Of a stretch of 64,000 nt of DNA, positions 53,913-62,045 are shown one piece after another. The translations under genes and the position numbers were made by a program. Numbering within the stretch: position 1 is the first letter of the stretch; every line of letters starts with the position of its first letter. The notes below the pieces were generated by a model. That model saw nothing but the letters and a program-made list of their open reading frames with translations, was not told the DNA's origin and ran no database searches. This stretch comes from Novosphingobium sp. SCN 66-18 (lineage in GTDB: Bacteria; Pseudomonadota; Alphaproteobacteria; Sphingomonadales; Sphingomonadaceae), in NCBI GenBank assembly GCA_001725355.1, contig MEGD01000010.1:34239-98238 (forward strand), written 5' to 3'.

Positions 53913-56279
53913 TCAGGCGGCCACGCCACCGCTGCGCTGCGGGTTTTCGGACGTGAACAGTCTGCGCGCATCCTCGGCAGGCATCGGGCGGCCGAAATAG
54001 TAGCCCTGGATCTTCTTGCAGCCGAGCGCCCGGATCACCGCCAGTTGCTCCTCGGTTTCCACGCCTTCGGCCGTGGTCGACATCTCCAGGCTGTCCGCCA
54101 TCGCCACCACGGCGCGCACGATCGCCAGGCTTTCGGGATTCTTGCGCGCGGCGCCCTGCACGAAGATGCGATCAACCTTGATCGTGGAAAACCGCATCTG
54201 CCGCAGGTATCCCAGCGAGGAATAGCCGGTGCCGAAGTCATCCAGCGCCACGCCGCAGCCCAGCGCCATGATACGCTGCAGGGTGGCCTGCGCGGTGGTT
54301 CCATCGCGCACGAAAATGCTTTCGGTGACTTCGATCTCCAGCCGGTGCGGCGGCAGTCCGCTGGCGGAAAGCGCGCTGACCACCGTGTCGGCGAACGCGG
54401 GATCGAGCAGCTGCTCGCCCGAGACGTTGACCGCGATCTTGACCGGATCGGGCCAGCGCGCCGCTTCCAGGCAGGCCATGCGCAGCACCCATTCGCCGAT
54501 CGGCACGATCAGCCGCGTGTCCTCGGCCAGCGGAATGAACTTGGCCGGGCTGATCATCCCATGCTCGGCGCTGTTCCAGCGCAGCAGCGCCTCGAAGCTG
54601 ACCAGTTGCTCGCTCGTGGCGTCCACCACGGGCTGATAGGTCAGGTGCAGTTCGTTGCGCTCCAGCGCGCGCCGCAGCGCGAACTCAAGCTGCCGGCGTT
54701 CCTCGGCATGGGCATGAAGCGCGGGTTCGTAATTGCAGTGCATGCCGCCGCCGCTGTCCTTGGCCCGGTAGAGCGCCAGATCGGCGTTGCGCATCAGCGT
54801 TTCCACGGTCGCGCCATCGCGCGGCCCGATGGCGGAGCCCACGCTCGCCCCCACATAGAGGGTGTGGCTGTCCACCTGATACGGCTGCGACAGCGCGTGA
54901 ATCACCGCCTGGGCGACATGGGCGATGCGATCGGTATCCGAAGCGTCGCGCAAGACGATGGCGAATTCGTCGCCGCCCAGCCGGCCGCACAATTCGTTGT
55001 CGGTCATCAGCTTGCGCAACCGTTCGGAAACGAGCGCGAGCAACTGGTCGCCCACAAGGTGCCCCAGCGTATCGTTCACCGCCTTGAAACGATCGAGGTC
55101 GATCATCAGGAACGCGCAACGCGTACGCCACTTGTCGGCGTCCGCCATCGCTTCGCCCAGCGTGTCGGTCACCATCATCCGGTTGGGCAGACCGGTCAGT
55201 GTATCGTAGCTGGCGAGATAGGCGATCTTTTCGGAGCTTTCGCGCTGTTCGGTCACGTCCGAACCCACGCCGCGGAAGCCGGCGAAACCACCGTTCTCGT
55301 CGACCTTGGGGGACGCGGACAGTTCCCACCACCGATGGCTTCCATCGATGGTGACGCGGACGATGAGGTTGGAGAAGCTTTCCCGCCGCTTCAGGCGTTC
55401 CGCCAGATCGTGCAGGCTGGAATGGAATTGCCCGCTATCCCACGAAGGCCCGGCGATCAGCTGGATCAGGGGCTTGCCATCGGCCTCGTCCGGCTCGCAG
55501 CCGAGCGCGAAGGCAAAACGCGGCGATGCGGCACGAACCCGGCGGGCCGTATCGATCTGCCACAGCCAGTCCGCCCCGCCTTCCTCGAATTCGCGCAGCA
55601 GGAGCGAGACCACCTCGCCCTTTTCGGCCATGCCTGCTTCGGCCACGCGCGCGTTTAGGAACGCACGTGCCGCCTCGATCCTGCCGGCGGAAACGATCGT
55701 CACGAACGCCAGCGCCAGCCCGCCATTCACGACCTGACCAGACCACACGAACATGACCGCGCCGGTAATGCCGACGATGCCGCCAAAAAGCAGCGGCGCC
55801 AGCGGCACCGCGGCCAGCGCATAGGCCATACCGGCAATGATCACCGTCATCACCATCCACAGCGCCAGCCGGTCCACATGCCCGAACAGGGGAAATGCAA
55901 CCAGAGGCACCGTCCAGATCAAGGCCAGCGCCACGATCCATAGCGCGTGGCGGACGATTTCCGGCTTGGTCACACGGCGGCGGTCGGCGTCGGCCAGCCC
56001 CCGATCCAGGCGCATGCCCTGAAGCAGCACCGCGGCCAGGAGAACCATCCAGCCAACGATGAAGAGAGGAGGCGCTGCCCCGAAACTCACGAAGGCGAGG
56101 AACAGGGCCGCCAGCGCATTCATGCCGACTTTCAGATACATACGACGGAATGCGCTGAAATACTGATAGCCGCGCAGCCTTGCCCAATCGCCTTCGACCG
56201 GTTCGTCAAGGCCAAGAACGGCCATGACCGGGAGACTGCGGGGCAGTGTCTGAATCGAGAGCGACGGCGGCATTTGCAC
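53913..56279 (-). CDS. Membrane-bound GGDEF/EAL protein with PAS domain
   Basis: The 788-residue protein has about six N-terminal membrane helices (40-205), a PAS domain (about 235-350), a GGDEF domain with intact RLGGDEFAIV, and a complete EAL domain (FEALLRW, NVSGEQL, LDDFGTGYSSL, AEGVETEEQ). The product-inhibition I-site RxxD before GGDEF is TDNE instead, so feedback inhibition is probably absent. It may make or break cyclic di-GMP. An in-frame ATG at 56225 is an alternative start, since the first 18 residues overlap the tail of the OsmC frame. Confidence 0.93.
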   Translation of the reverse strand: MQMPPSLSIQTLPRSLPVMAVLGLDEPVEGDWARLRGYQYFSAFRRMYLKVGMNALAALFLAFVSFGAAPPLFIVGWMVLLAAVLLQGMRLDRGLADADRRRVTKPEIVRHALWIVALALIWTVPLVAFPLFGHVDRLALWMVMTVIIAGMAYALAAVPLAPLLFGGIVGITGAVMFVWSGQVVNGGLALAFVTIVSAGRIEAARAFLNARVAEAGMAEKGEVVSLLLREFEEGGADWLWQIDTARRVRAASPRFAFALGCEPDEADGKPLIQLIAGPSWDSGQFHSSLHDLAERLKRRESFSNLIVRVTIDGSHRWWELSASPKVDENGGFAGFRGVGSDVTEQRESSEKIAYLASYDTLTGLPNRMMVTDTLGEAMADADKWRTRCAFLMIDLDRFKAVNDTLGHLVGDQLLALVSERLRKLMTDNELCGRLGGDEFAIVLRDASDTDRIAHVAQAVIHALSQPYQVDSHTLYVGASVGSAIGPRDGATVETLMRNADLALYRAKDSGGGMHCNYEPALHAHAEERRQLEFALRRALERNELHLTYQPVVDATSEQLVSFEALLRWNSAEHGMISPAKFIPLAEDTRLIVPIGEWVLRMACLEAARWPDPVKIAVNVSGEQLLDPAFADTVVSALSASGLPPHRLEIEVTESIFVRDGTTAQATLQRIMALGCGVALDDFGTGYSSLGYLRQMRFSTIKVDRIFVQGAARKNPESLAIVRAVVAMADSLEMSTTAEGVETEEQLAVIRALGCKKIQGYYFGRPMPAEDARRLFTSENPQRSGGVAA

Positions 56280-56926
56280 GCCTTCGCCTTACCGCGCAAA
56301 CCTTGAACAATGGTAAGCGGGTGTTGAGCGACAATCGGGATTTTCAGATGTCTCGCAGAGACGCGACGAAACGGCTCTGCGATGAGACAACAGACGTCCT
56401 TGAACCGCGCCGGGGTTGCCGAGCCTGCGGCAACCCAGGAGCCGCGACCGACAGCGATCAATGCCTCCATGTCGGCCATGTGACTCGTCGCCGGGGCCGC
56501 GCTCGGCAGAGCCCCGTCCGTGGTGACTACCTTCGCTCCGCGCATGAGCGTGCGATGGACGGGGCAGTGATCGGCAATCTCCAGGAGCCGGGCTTTCCTG
56601 GCCGGATCAATATCGGCATCGAACTCGATCCTGCGCGTGAAGATGTCCGGTGGGTTCGACGCCTCATCGCGACGATGGCCGACAGCGGTGCACCTCACTT
56701 TGACATCCCAGCCTTTGCGCTCGGAATAGAGCAGTAGCGTCATCGATGTGCAGGCCGCAAGCGCCGACGCCAGCAGCTGGTAGGGGCTTGGCCCGGACCC
56801 CAGGCCGCCAACCTCCACCGGCTCATCCGCCGTGAAATGCGCGCCGCCGGCCGTGATCGCCAGCTGAAACCGCCCGCTGCCTGTCTTCTCCGCAATGGCT
56901 TCGTCGCGCTTCTCGTCAATCCTCAT
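56132..56926 (-). CDS. OsmC/Ohr-family protein with an abnormal C-terminal extension
   Basis: The first 140 residues are a normal OsmC domain with both redox cysteines (ALAACTSMTL and ADHCPVHRTL), which reduce organic peroxides. After VVTTDGAL the frame continues about 120 residues with no family resemblance and runs 148 bases into the GGDEF gene, where it reads that gene out of frame. OsmC proteins normally end near residue 140-145. The native stop therefore seems lost by recombination or a frameshift. The ATG overlaps the kinase stop as TGATG, so OsmC and the kinase form one operon. Confidence 0.82.
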   Translation of the reverse strand: MRIDEKRDEAIAEKTGSGRFQLAITAGGAHFTADEPVEVGGLGSGPSPYQLLASALAACTSMTLLLYSERKGWDVKVRCTAVGHRRDEASNPPDIFTRRIEFDADIDPARKARLLEIADHCPVHRTLMRGAKVVTTDGALPSAAPATSHMADMEALIAVGRGSWVAAGSATPARFKDVCCLIAEPFRRVSARHLKIPIVAQHPLTIVQGLRGKAKACKCRRRSRFRHCPAVSRSWPFLALTNRSKAIGQGCAAISISAHSVVCI

Positions 56927-57636
56927 CACTCACCCTTTCGAACGCCAGGCCCCTGCGTGCTCTGCACCGAGGACCTCGCAACCATTGTCATCGAGTTGCT
57001 CCCCCGATCTCGACTTGGCTTGCTTCCCGTCCACATCATGAAACGGGTGCCCGGGTGGCACGCCTCCCATGCATGCTGACCACCCAGCTTCTTACAGACA
57101 GCCTGGATGATGTGCGAACCCAGTCCGCACTCTCCGCCATTGAGGTGACCAATGCCAACACCATCGTCCTCGACCGCCAGACGCCAGTCTCCCGATGGCG
57201 TTGCGTCGAAAAGGATGCGTACCTCGCCGGGATCGTCCACGCGATAGGCGGCATTTCCCACCAGTTCGCTGACCATGATCGCGAAGGCGGCGGCATGTTC
57301 GTTGGGAAGGTCAAAGTCATCGGCTTTGACCGTGATTGTCCGGCGGTCCCGGCCGTCGGAAACCAGGGCGCGGAGGGAATCGCCGAGTTCATCGAGGAAA
57401 ACGCCGAGATTGACGGTCTCCGCCAGGGGTTCGCGATACAGCGCCCGATGGACGCTGGCCACGGCGTGAATCCTGCGCTGCGTTGCCGCCAACACGATCG
57501 CCGCCTGCGGGTCGGAGACGGCGCGCCCATCAAGTTCGACGATCGCGGCGATGAGCGCGAGATTGTTTGCGATCCGATGGTTCATCTCGGAATCCGCCAG
57601 GACGTCCCCCGAAGGATGCAACAGGCTCGGGTTCAT
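56926..57636 (-). CDS. Cytosolic histidine kinase, HisKA_2/HWE type, without sensor domain
   Basis: The 236-residue protein starts almost directly with an H-box, DSEMNHRIANNLALIAAIVEL (His about 20). It continues to a HATPase domain with N-box VSELVGNAAYR, G-box EDDGVGIG and GLGSHIIQAV. No membrane helix or sensor domain is present, so it must take its input from a partner. The ATG at 57636 begins the kinase; the frame is open a further 72 codons upstream without resemblance to anything. It is coupled to osmC. The response regulator at 59789 is a candidate partner. Confidence 0.85.
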   Translation of the reverse strand: MNPSLLHPSGDVLADSEMNHRIANNLALIAAIVELDGRAVSDPQAAIVLAATQRRIHAVASVHRALYREPLAETVNLGVFLDELGDSLRALVSDGRDRRTITVKADDFDLPNEHAAAFAIMVSELVGNAAYRVDDPGEVRILFDATPSGDWRLAVEDDGVGIGHLNGGECGLGSHIIQAVCKKLGGQHAWEACHPGTRFMMWTGSKPSRDRGSNSMTMVARSSVQSTQGPGVRKGE

Positions 57637-57815
57637 TGTGCATTCCTCCACTCTCACCCGCACCACGGGCTGAGGATCTGGCGAGGACGGTTCGCGTCCG
57701 GTGATCCGAGAACTTCGTCTCGCTGGCGCTACCTTTCCCCTGCAGGTGGTGCTCACTGCAAACAATGTAGCCGCGAAGGGGAAGCGATGGGACCGTCCCA
57801 CCGGATCAGGGCGCT

Positions 57816-57830
57816 CATACATTGGTATTG
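57816..57830 (-). promoter_or_regulatory. ATACC-N2-GGTAT motif, site 1 (kinase-osmC operon)
   Basis: CATACATTGGTATTG on the plus strand, a variant of the motif repeated at 60295, 61975, 62971 and 63988. It lies 180 bases upstream of the kinase ATG. Confidence 0.45.
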
Positions 57831-57851
57831 CGAACTTCGCGTCCTGACCCA

Positions 57852-58117
57852 AGGGTCAGGACCCATTACTGGCGCGGTCGAGGCGTCCAAATGGCGAACA
57901 TATCGGGCCGAAGGGCGCGCGGCTAAGAGTGGACGTCTTTGCAAGCGCCTTTCGGTTCGAGATGGAAGCCATTTGGGCGTCCCGCACGGATTTGACCAAA
58001 ATGGCCCAGCGCGACGTCGGAGTGGCTTGAAATATCGACATATTCCTGCGCCCCTCCTCCTTGCTCTGGGCCATTTTGCTTCAAATCTCGATCGCGCCAG
58101 TAATGGGTCCTGACCCT
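57852..58117. mobile_element. MITE-like element, 266 bp
   Basis: The ends are perfect 25-base terminal inverted repeats beginning AGGGTCAGGACCCATTAC (57852-57876; inverted at 58093-58117), followed by further partial matches (TCGAG). Inside is a second inverted repeat, CAAAATGGCCCAG at 57998-58010 and its complement at 58066-58078. No transposase-like frame is present. The left flank repeats GTCCTGACCC head to head with the end, which suggests a remnant of another copy. No clear target duplication is visible. The right end contributes part of the stop codon of the adjacent reductase-like gene. Confidence 0.82.
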
Positions 58118-59741
58118 AGCGGCCGAGGCTCGGATTGAGAAAGTCCCATACCTGGGAGATCACCACCGACCCCTCGCCCACCGAAGACGCGACACGTTTG
58201 ACCGAGCGGGCCCGCACGTCACCTACGGCGAAGATGCCGGGACAGGAGGTCGCGTAGGACGATGCGGCGCCAGCGGCATCGCCCGTGACGACGAAACCTT
58301 TGTCATCGAGCGACACCAGCCCCGACAACCAGTCCGTGTTCGGCGCAGCTCCGACCATCACGAAGAGGGAGCAAGCATCCACCACCCTCTCATCCCCGCT
58401 GACGACATCCCGTATAGAAATTCTCTCCAGACGCTCGTCCCCTTCGAGGGAGACGACCTCGGAGCCGTAATCGATCGTGATCGCCGGATCCGCCTCCAGC
58501 CTGCTCGACAGATAGCTGGACATGGACGCCGCAAGCGAGCTTCCGCGGACCAGCACCCTCACGCTGCGGGCCGAGCGGCTGAGATACATGGCGGCCTGCC
58601 CGGCGGAATTTCCCCCGCCGATCACGACGACGTCACCGTCATGGCAGCTGCGCGCCTCGTTCTCCGTCGCCGCATAGTAAACGCCGGCTCCCTCGAGTTG
58701 GGCGAGACCGCGGATCGGGAGGCGTCGATACTGTACGCCGGTCGCGACCACTACCGCCCTCGCGCGTACAGCTTGCCCGCTGTCGAACGTGGCGCAGAAG
58801 TCGCCGTCGTCGAGGCGCTCGAGAAGGGATACGCGCCTTGGAACGACGAAGCGGGTTCCGAACTTCATCGCCTGGACTTCGCCACGCCAGACAAGGTCTG
58901 CGCCCGAAATCCCGGTCGGGAACCCCATGTAGTTCTCGATGCGGCTAGAGGTGCCGGCCTGCCCCCCGACCGCGGTGTCCTCGACCACCAGGGCGGTCAA
59001 ACCCTCCGCACCAGCATAGACACCTGCCGCGACGCCGGCAGGACCACCCCCGATGATGACGACGTCGAACACCTCGTCATCTACCAGTTCACGGCCGATG
59101 CCGAGCAGGCGAGCGACACTTTCTGGCGTCGGATCCTCGATGACTGTCCGCCCGAATATCACCATCGGCTCCGTTGAGGTGCTCGAACAGCTGCGTGCCG
59201 CCAGGACCGCTTCGTCACTGCCGGGCACGAGCGACGTGAAGGGGATGCGATTCCGGCTCGCGAAGTCCGCGATCCTGCGGATTGCCCGGTTCCTGTCTTC
59301 CCCGATGAGAATGAGAGCGCCATCCCGGGTGTCGAGCTGGCGGCGGCGTCGCGCGGCGAAAACCGTGATGATGATGTCGGACATCTCCGGAATGTGCGCC
59401 ATCAGGCCCAGCATCGTCTGCCGATCGACTTCGATGACCCGTGTCGGCTGCGCCGTCCTCAACAGCATCGACCAGTTGCCGCCGTCCAGAAACGCGATCT
59501 CGCCCATGAACTGTGTCGGGCCGAGTGTGGATGGGAGGTGGCGCTCATCGGTGAGCGGGTTGACCACCTCGATCTCGCCCTCAAGGACATAGATGAAACG
59601 GTCTGCGGGTTCACCGGGCCGCGCGACGAAGACACCCGTCGGATACTCCCTCACCACTCCCGATTTGCGAAGGGCCTCTACATGAGCAGCCAGAAGCGGC
59701 GTCCGCTGCATCTCCTGCAGATCTCTTCCGATTGTCTCCAT
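58116..59741 (-). CDS. Cyclic-nucleotide-domain/thioredoxin-reductase-like flavoprotein lacking CxxC
   Basis: The 541-residue protein has three parts. A cyclic-nucleotide-binding domain (about 20-140) contains FMGEIAFLDGG and LRTAQ. A thioredoxin-like linker (about 140-215) lacks cysteines of the CxxC type. A TrxR-fold flavoprotein (about 225-541) has FAD motif IIGGGPAGVAAGVYAG, NADPH motif VVIGGGNSAGQAAMY, and GIFAVGDVR. The position of the TrxR CATC is AATE, so it cannot act as a normal thioredoxin reductase. It follows the response regulator by 47 bases. Its TAG stop lies at the edge of the MITE. Confidence 0.88.
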   Translation of the reverse strand: METIGRDLQEMQRTPLLAAHVEALRKSGVVREYPTGVFVARPGEPADRFIYVLEGEIEVVNPLTDERHLPSTLGPTQFMGEIAFLDGGNWSMLLRTAQPTRVIEVDRQTMLGLMAHIPEMSDIIITVFAARRRRQLDTRDGALILIGEDRNRAIRRIADFASRNRIPFTSLVPGSDEAVLAARSCSSTSTEPMVIFGRTVIEDPTPESVARLLGIGRELVDDEVFDVVIIGGGPAGVAAGVYAGAEGLTALVVEDTAVGGQAGTSSRIENYMGFPTGISGADLVWRGEVQAMKFGTRFVVPRRVSLLERLDDGDFCATFDSGQAVRARAVVVATGVQYRRLPIRGLAQLEGAGVYYAATENEARSCHDGDVVVIGGGNSAGQAAMYLSRSARSVRVLVRGSSLAASMSSYLSSRLEADPAITIDYGSEVVSLEGDERLERISIRDVVSGDERVVDACSLFVMVGAAPNTDWLSGLVSLDDKGFVVTGDAAGAASSYATSCPGIFAVGDVRARSVKRVASSVGEGSVVISQVWDFLNPSLGR

Positions 59742-59788
59742 GATGATTCAATTCCACGTTGAGAGAGGGATACCCAATGGCGATTACC

Positions 59789-60226
59789 CTACAAGTCGCC
59801 TGCCAGGATACGCTCGATGCAGTCGATCAACTGGTCTGGGTCGAAGGGCTTTCGCATGAAGCAACGGACGCCTTGCGCGATCGCTTGCTGCTTCACCTCC
59901 GGGCTCGGAAACGCCGTGATCAGTATCAGCGGCACGGCCTCTTTGCGAAGTATCTTCGCCAGCTCCAGACCGCTTGTCCCCGGCATCTGCACATCGCTGA
60001 TAACGAGATCGAACCGTCGATCTCGGTCAGCAAGAAAGATATCCGCGGACCCGAAGGTCATGGCGTCGATGCCCATGCTCTCGATGAGACTTCCGAGCGC
60101 CGACGAGACGTCCTCGTCATCATCGACGACCGCTATCAACGGCGGCGACCCATTGGGAGGTGACGATTCAACCAAAAGACGGTCTCCCTTTATACTCGAC
60201 CATCTCATGCCGGATCGAATCGACAA
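59789..60226 (-). CDS. Single-domain response regulator (CheY/FixJ-receiver type)
   Basis: The product is one receiver domain: acidic pocket VVDDDED, phosphoacceptor Asp in DLVISDVQMPG (about 78 from this start), Thr in ILITAFPSPE and Lys in MRKPFD. There is no output domain, so it acts through protein contacts. The ATG at 60226 gives 145 residues. A TTG at 60175, preceded by AAGGGAGA at good spacing, would give the more usual 128 residues and may be the true start. It is the first gene of an operon with the reductase-like protein. Confidence 0.88.
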   Translation of the reverse strand: MSIRSGMRWSSIKGDRLLVESSPPNGSPPLIAVVDDDEDVSSALGSLIESMGIDAMTFGSADIFLADRDRRFDLVISDVQMPGTSGLELAKILRKEAVPLILITAFPSPEVKQQAIAQGVRCFMRKPFDPDQLIDCIERILAGDL

Positions 60227-60294
60227 GAAGCACTGCGCCGGCCTCAGCCGTCGTCATCGAAGCATCGTACAACGCCTGGCCCGTTCAGTTGAAC

Positions 60295-60309
60295 CATACC
60301 GTGGTATTG
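60295..60309 (-). promoter_or_regulatory. ATACC-N2-GGTAT motif, site 2 (response regulator operon)
   Basis: CATACCGTGGTATTG contains the perfect palindrome ATACC-GT-GGTAT. It lies 69 bases before the ATG at 60226, in the 129-base gap after the first AraC gene. Confidence 0.55.
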
Positions 60310-60355
60310 GCGCCAGGGTCGGCACCGGTTAGGGGCCCCCGGTTCAACCTTGCTT

Positions 60356-61264
60356 TCACGACTTATGCGCGTGGCGAAATTCCGATGGCGTCATTCCAAC
60401 TTCGCGTCTGAAGCTCGTCGAGAAATGCTGCGCGTGGCTGAAGCCGCAGGCGAGCGCCACCTCTGTTATCGAAACGTGCTCGCGGGCGAGCATCTCCTTC
60501 GCGCGGGATATGCGGCGCTCCTGCACGAAGCGAGCCGGCGTCTTTCCGGTTGAGGTTTGAAAGGCACGGGCGAAGTGCCGGATGCTCAGCCCGACGATGC
60601 CAGCGAGTTCGTCGAGACTGATGATCTCATGAAGCCGGCTGTGGACGTATTCCTCGACTCGCCGGAGCGCGGGCGCCGGGATACCGCCCTTGACGATCGT
60701 CGGCTTGTGGACACCGTCCATTATGCGACGAATGCGAGCGACAGCCTGCAGCGCCCACCCCTCCGCCATCAGGTTGTAGGTCGCATCGTCACGCCACCCA
60801 AACAGTTCCTTCACGCTCCTCTCCAAGGGTTGGTCCGTGAAACTGGCAAGCGGTTGAGAGAGCGTGAAGCGACCTCTGTCCTCGAACAGGGACAAGTCGA
60901 TGAAGGCAGCGCGGTACTGCGTCGTCGGGTGGCAATAGAATTCGCCGGAGGCCTTCAGGTCCGGAGGGATGAGAGTGAGACTCCCGGAAGCCCGCTCGGT
61001 CTCGACCCGCGAGCCTCCGATATCGAGCGAGTAGCGCTGAAAGCCCGCATCCCAACAATAGAGAGCGACACGGGGCTGCCGGAGCAGCCAGCTTATCGGT
61101 TCCCGGGAATGGCGTGTCAGTGATTCGATGCGAACCGACGGCGAATCCTTGGGCACCAGAGAGACGGTTCCGCTGACGTCGCGATAGTAGTCGCCTCCCC
61201 CAGCGTTATGGATGCTGTCCTCAGAAGACCTTGATGAGCCTGCGCTGTCAGTCACCGCAGACAC
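60356..61264 (-). CDS. AraC-family transcriptional regulator (copy 1)
   Basis: The 302-residue protein has an AraC-binding-like N-terminal domain and a C-terminal double helix-turn-helix: LDELAGIVGLSIRHFARAFQ, then ITEVALACGFSHAQHFSTSF. A segment WRDDATYNLMAEGWALQAVARIRR before the DNA-binding part recurs in the other two AraC proteins of the cluster. It is divergent from the small protein gene at 61392. The target genes and ligand are unknown. Confidence 0.92.
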   Translation of the reverse strand: MSAVTDSAGSSRSSEDSIHNAGGGDYYRDVSGTVSLVPKDSPSVRIESLTRHSREPISWLLRQPRVALYCWDAGFQRYSLDIGGSRVETERASGSLTLIPPDLKASGEFYCHPTTQYRAAFIDLSLFEDRGRFTLSQPLASFTDQPLERSVKELFGWRDDATYNLMAEGWALQAVARIRRIMDGVHKPTIVKGGIPAPALRRVEEYVHSRLHEIISLDELAGIVGLSIRHFARAFQTSTGKTPARFVQERRISRAKEMLAREHVSITEVALACGFSHAQHFSTSFRREVGMTPSEFRHAHKS

Positions 61265-61391
61265 CTGTTGGCGATCGCCAGCCGGCCCGCTCCGCGCTTT
61301 CTGTCCGTTTCGCGTATGTCGTGTCCTTGTTCTGCAATTCGCGCGCCACGCGGGATGCTATCCATTCAGTCGAAACAAGGAGACCACGACG

Positions 61392-61718
61392 ATGGAAATG
61401 ATAGCCCTGCCGCCGATCTCCGAAGCGAACCTGAACTTCGATCTCGAGACGGCGAACGGGATGGACCGGCTGATCGCAGTGTCCCATCACGTCCAGCAGA
61501 AGGTTTGCGCCACGGTGCTCCAGTCCTCTCTGATCGAGCAGCTTCTCGATCGGCCCGAACTGGATGTTGCGAGTGTACGGCGTCTTTTGAAACGCATCAT
61601 GGACGTAAGCTACACCGCCTCGTCGGCCGTGAGCGAACTGCAGGAATTGGTGCTCGAGCATCTCGGTGGCCAAGATCGCGGAGCGACCTTTCAGTTGTGC
61701 GACGCTCGCGCAGCATGA
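61392..61718 (+). CDS. Small hypothetical protein
   Basis: The 108-residue protein (MEMIALPPISEANLNFDLET) is mostly amphipathic helices rich in Leu, Val, Ser and Glu, with no membrane segment and no motif I recognise. AAGGAGA lies 8 bases before the ATG, the best ribosome site in this area. It is the only plus-strand gene in the cluster and is divergent from AraC copy 1. A terminator follows at 61863. An earlier in-frame ATG at 61212 lacks a ribosome site. Confidence 0.65.
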   Translation: MEMIALPPISEANLNFDLETANGMDRLIAVSHHVQQKVCATVLQSSLIEQLLDRPELDVASVRRLLKRIMDVSYTASSAVSELQELVLEHLGGQDRGATFQLCDARAA

Positions 61719-61862
61719 TCTGGAGGCACCGCCAGTTCCGCTAGACTTGCTGCTCGATCGGCACCCCCGATGCCAGAATGCTCTGGTGGGATAGAACGCA
61801 TCGCCGCGCGCACCGGCTGGGATCGCTGCCGCCATCTAAACGCCACTCAACTCATGCTGTGA

Positions 61863-61887
61863 AGCGCCTTCGGGGAAGGCGCTTTTT
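61863..61887 (+). terminator. Rho-independent terminator after the small hypothetical gene
   Basis: A perfect 9-bp stem AGCGCCTTC/GAAGGCGCT with a 3-base loop is followed by a T run. It is 145 bases after the gene's stop. Confidence 0.85.
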
Positions 61888-61974
61888 GAAGTCCAAGCCA
61901 ATCTTCGATGCGGTCGTGTCGCAGCATGTTCCACCCCCGACCATGATTTCGCATCGCGCGCCGAACTGAACATC

Positions 61975-61989
61975 CCATAACATGGTATG
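61975..61989. promoter_or_regulatory. ATACC-N2-GGTAT motif, site 3
   Basis: CATAACATGGTATGG, one base from the perfect palindrome core. It lies between the small hypothetical gene and AraC copy 2 with no gene immediately downstream in either direction. Confidence 0.4.
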
Positions 61990-62045
61990 GGTCCGCCCCC
62001 AAGAACTCCTGAGGAAGACGCGCGCCTGTCGCAATGGGAAGGCGG

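Larger units (their letters stand above)
61719..62045. other. Non-coding stretch between the small protein and AraC copy 2
   Basis: No plausible gene is seen in these 327 bases. They contain an intrinsic terminator (61863-61887) and one copy of the ATACC-N2-GGTAT motif (61975-61989) that has no obvious gene directly downstream. A short untranslated RNA is possible but unsupported. Confidence 0.4.

Noticed and set aside
57856-58074. 72-codon frame inside the MITE that could have been a transposase remnant.
   Set aside because: No recognisable motif; both terminal repeats encode the same short C-terminus by symmetry, which explains the resemblance to a gene end.
57055-58113. Open frame of 352 codons running through the kinase gene into the MITE.
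   Set aside because: It is antisense to the kinase and its end is simply the terminal repeat; no transposase motif is present.
61248-61835. 195-codon minus-strand frame over the small hypothetical gene.
   Set aside because: The plus-strand frame has a strong ribosome site and natural helical composition; the minus-strand one has neither.
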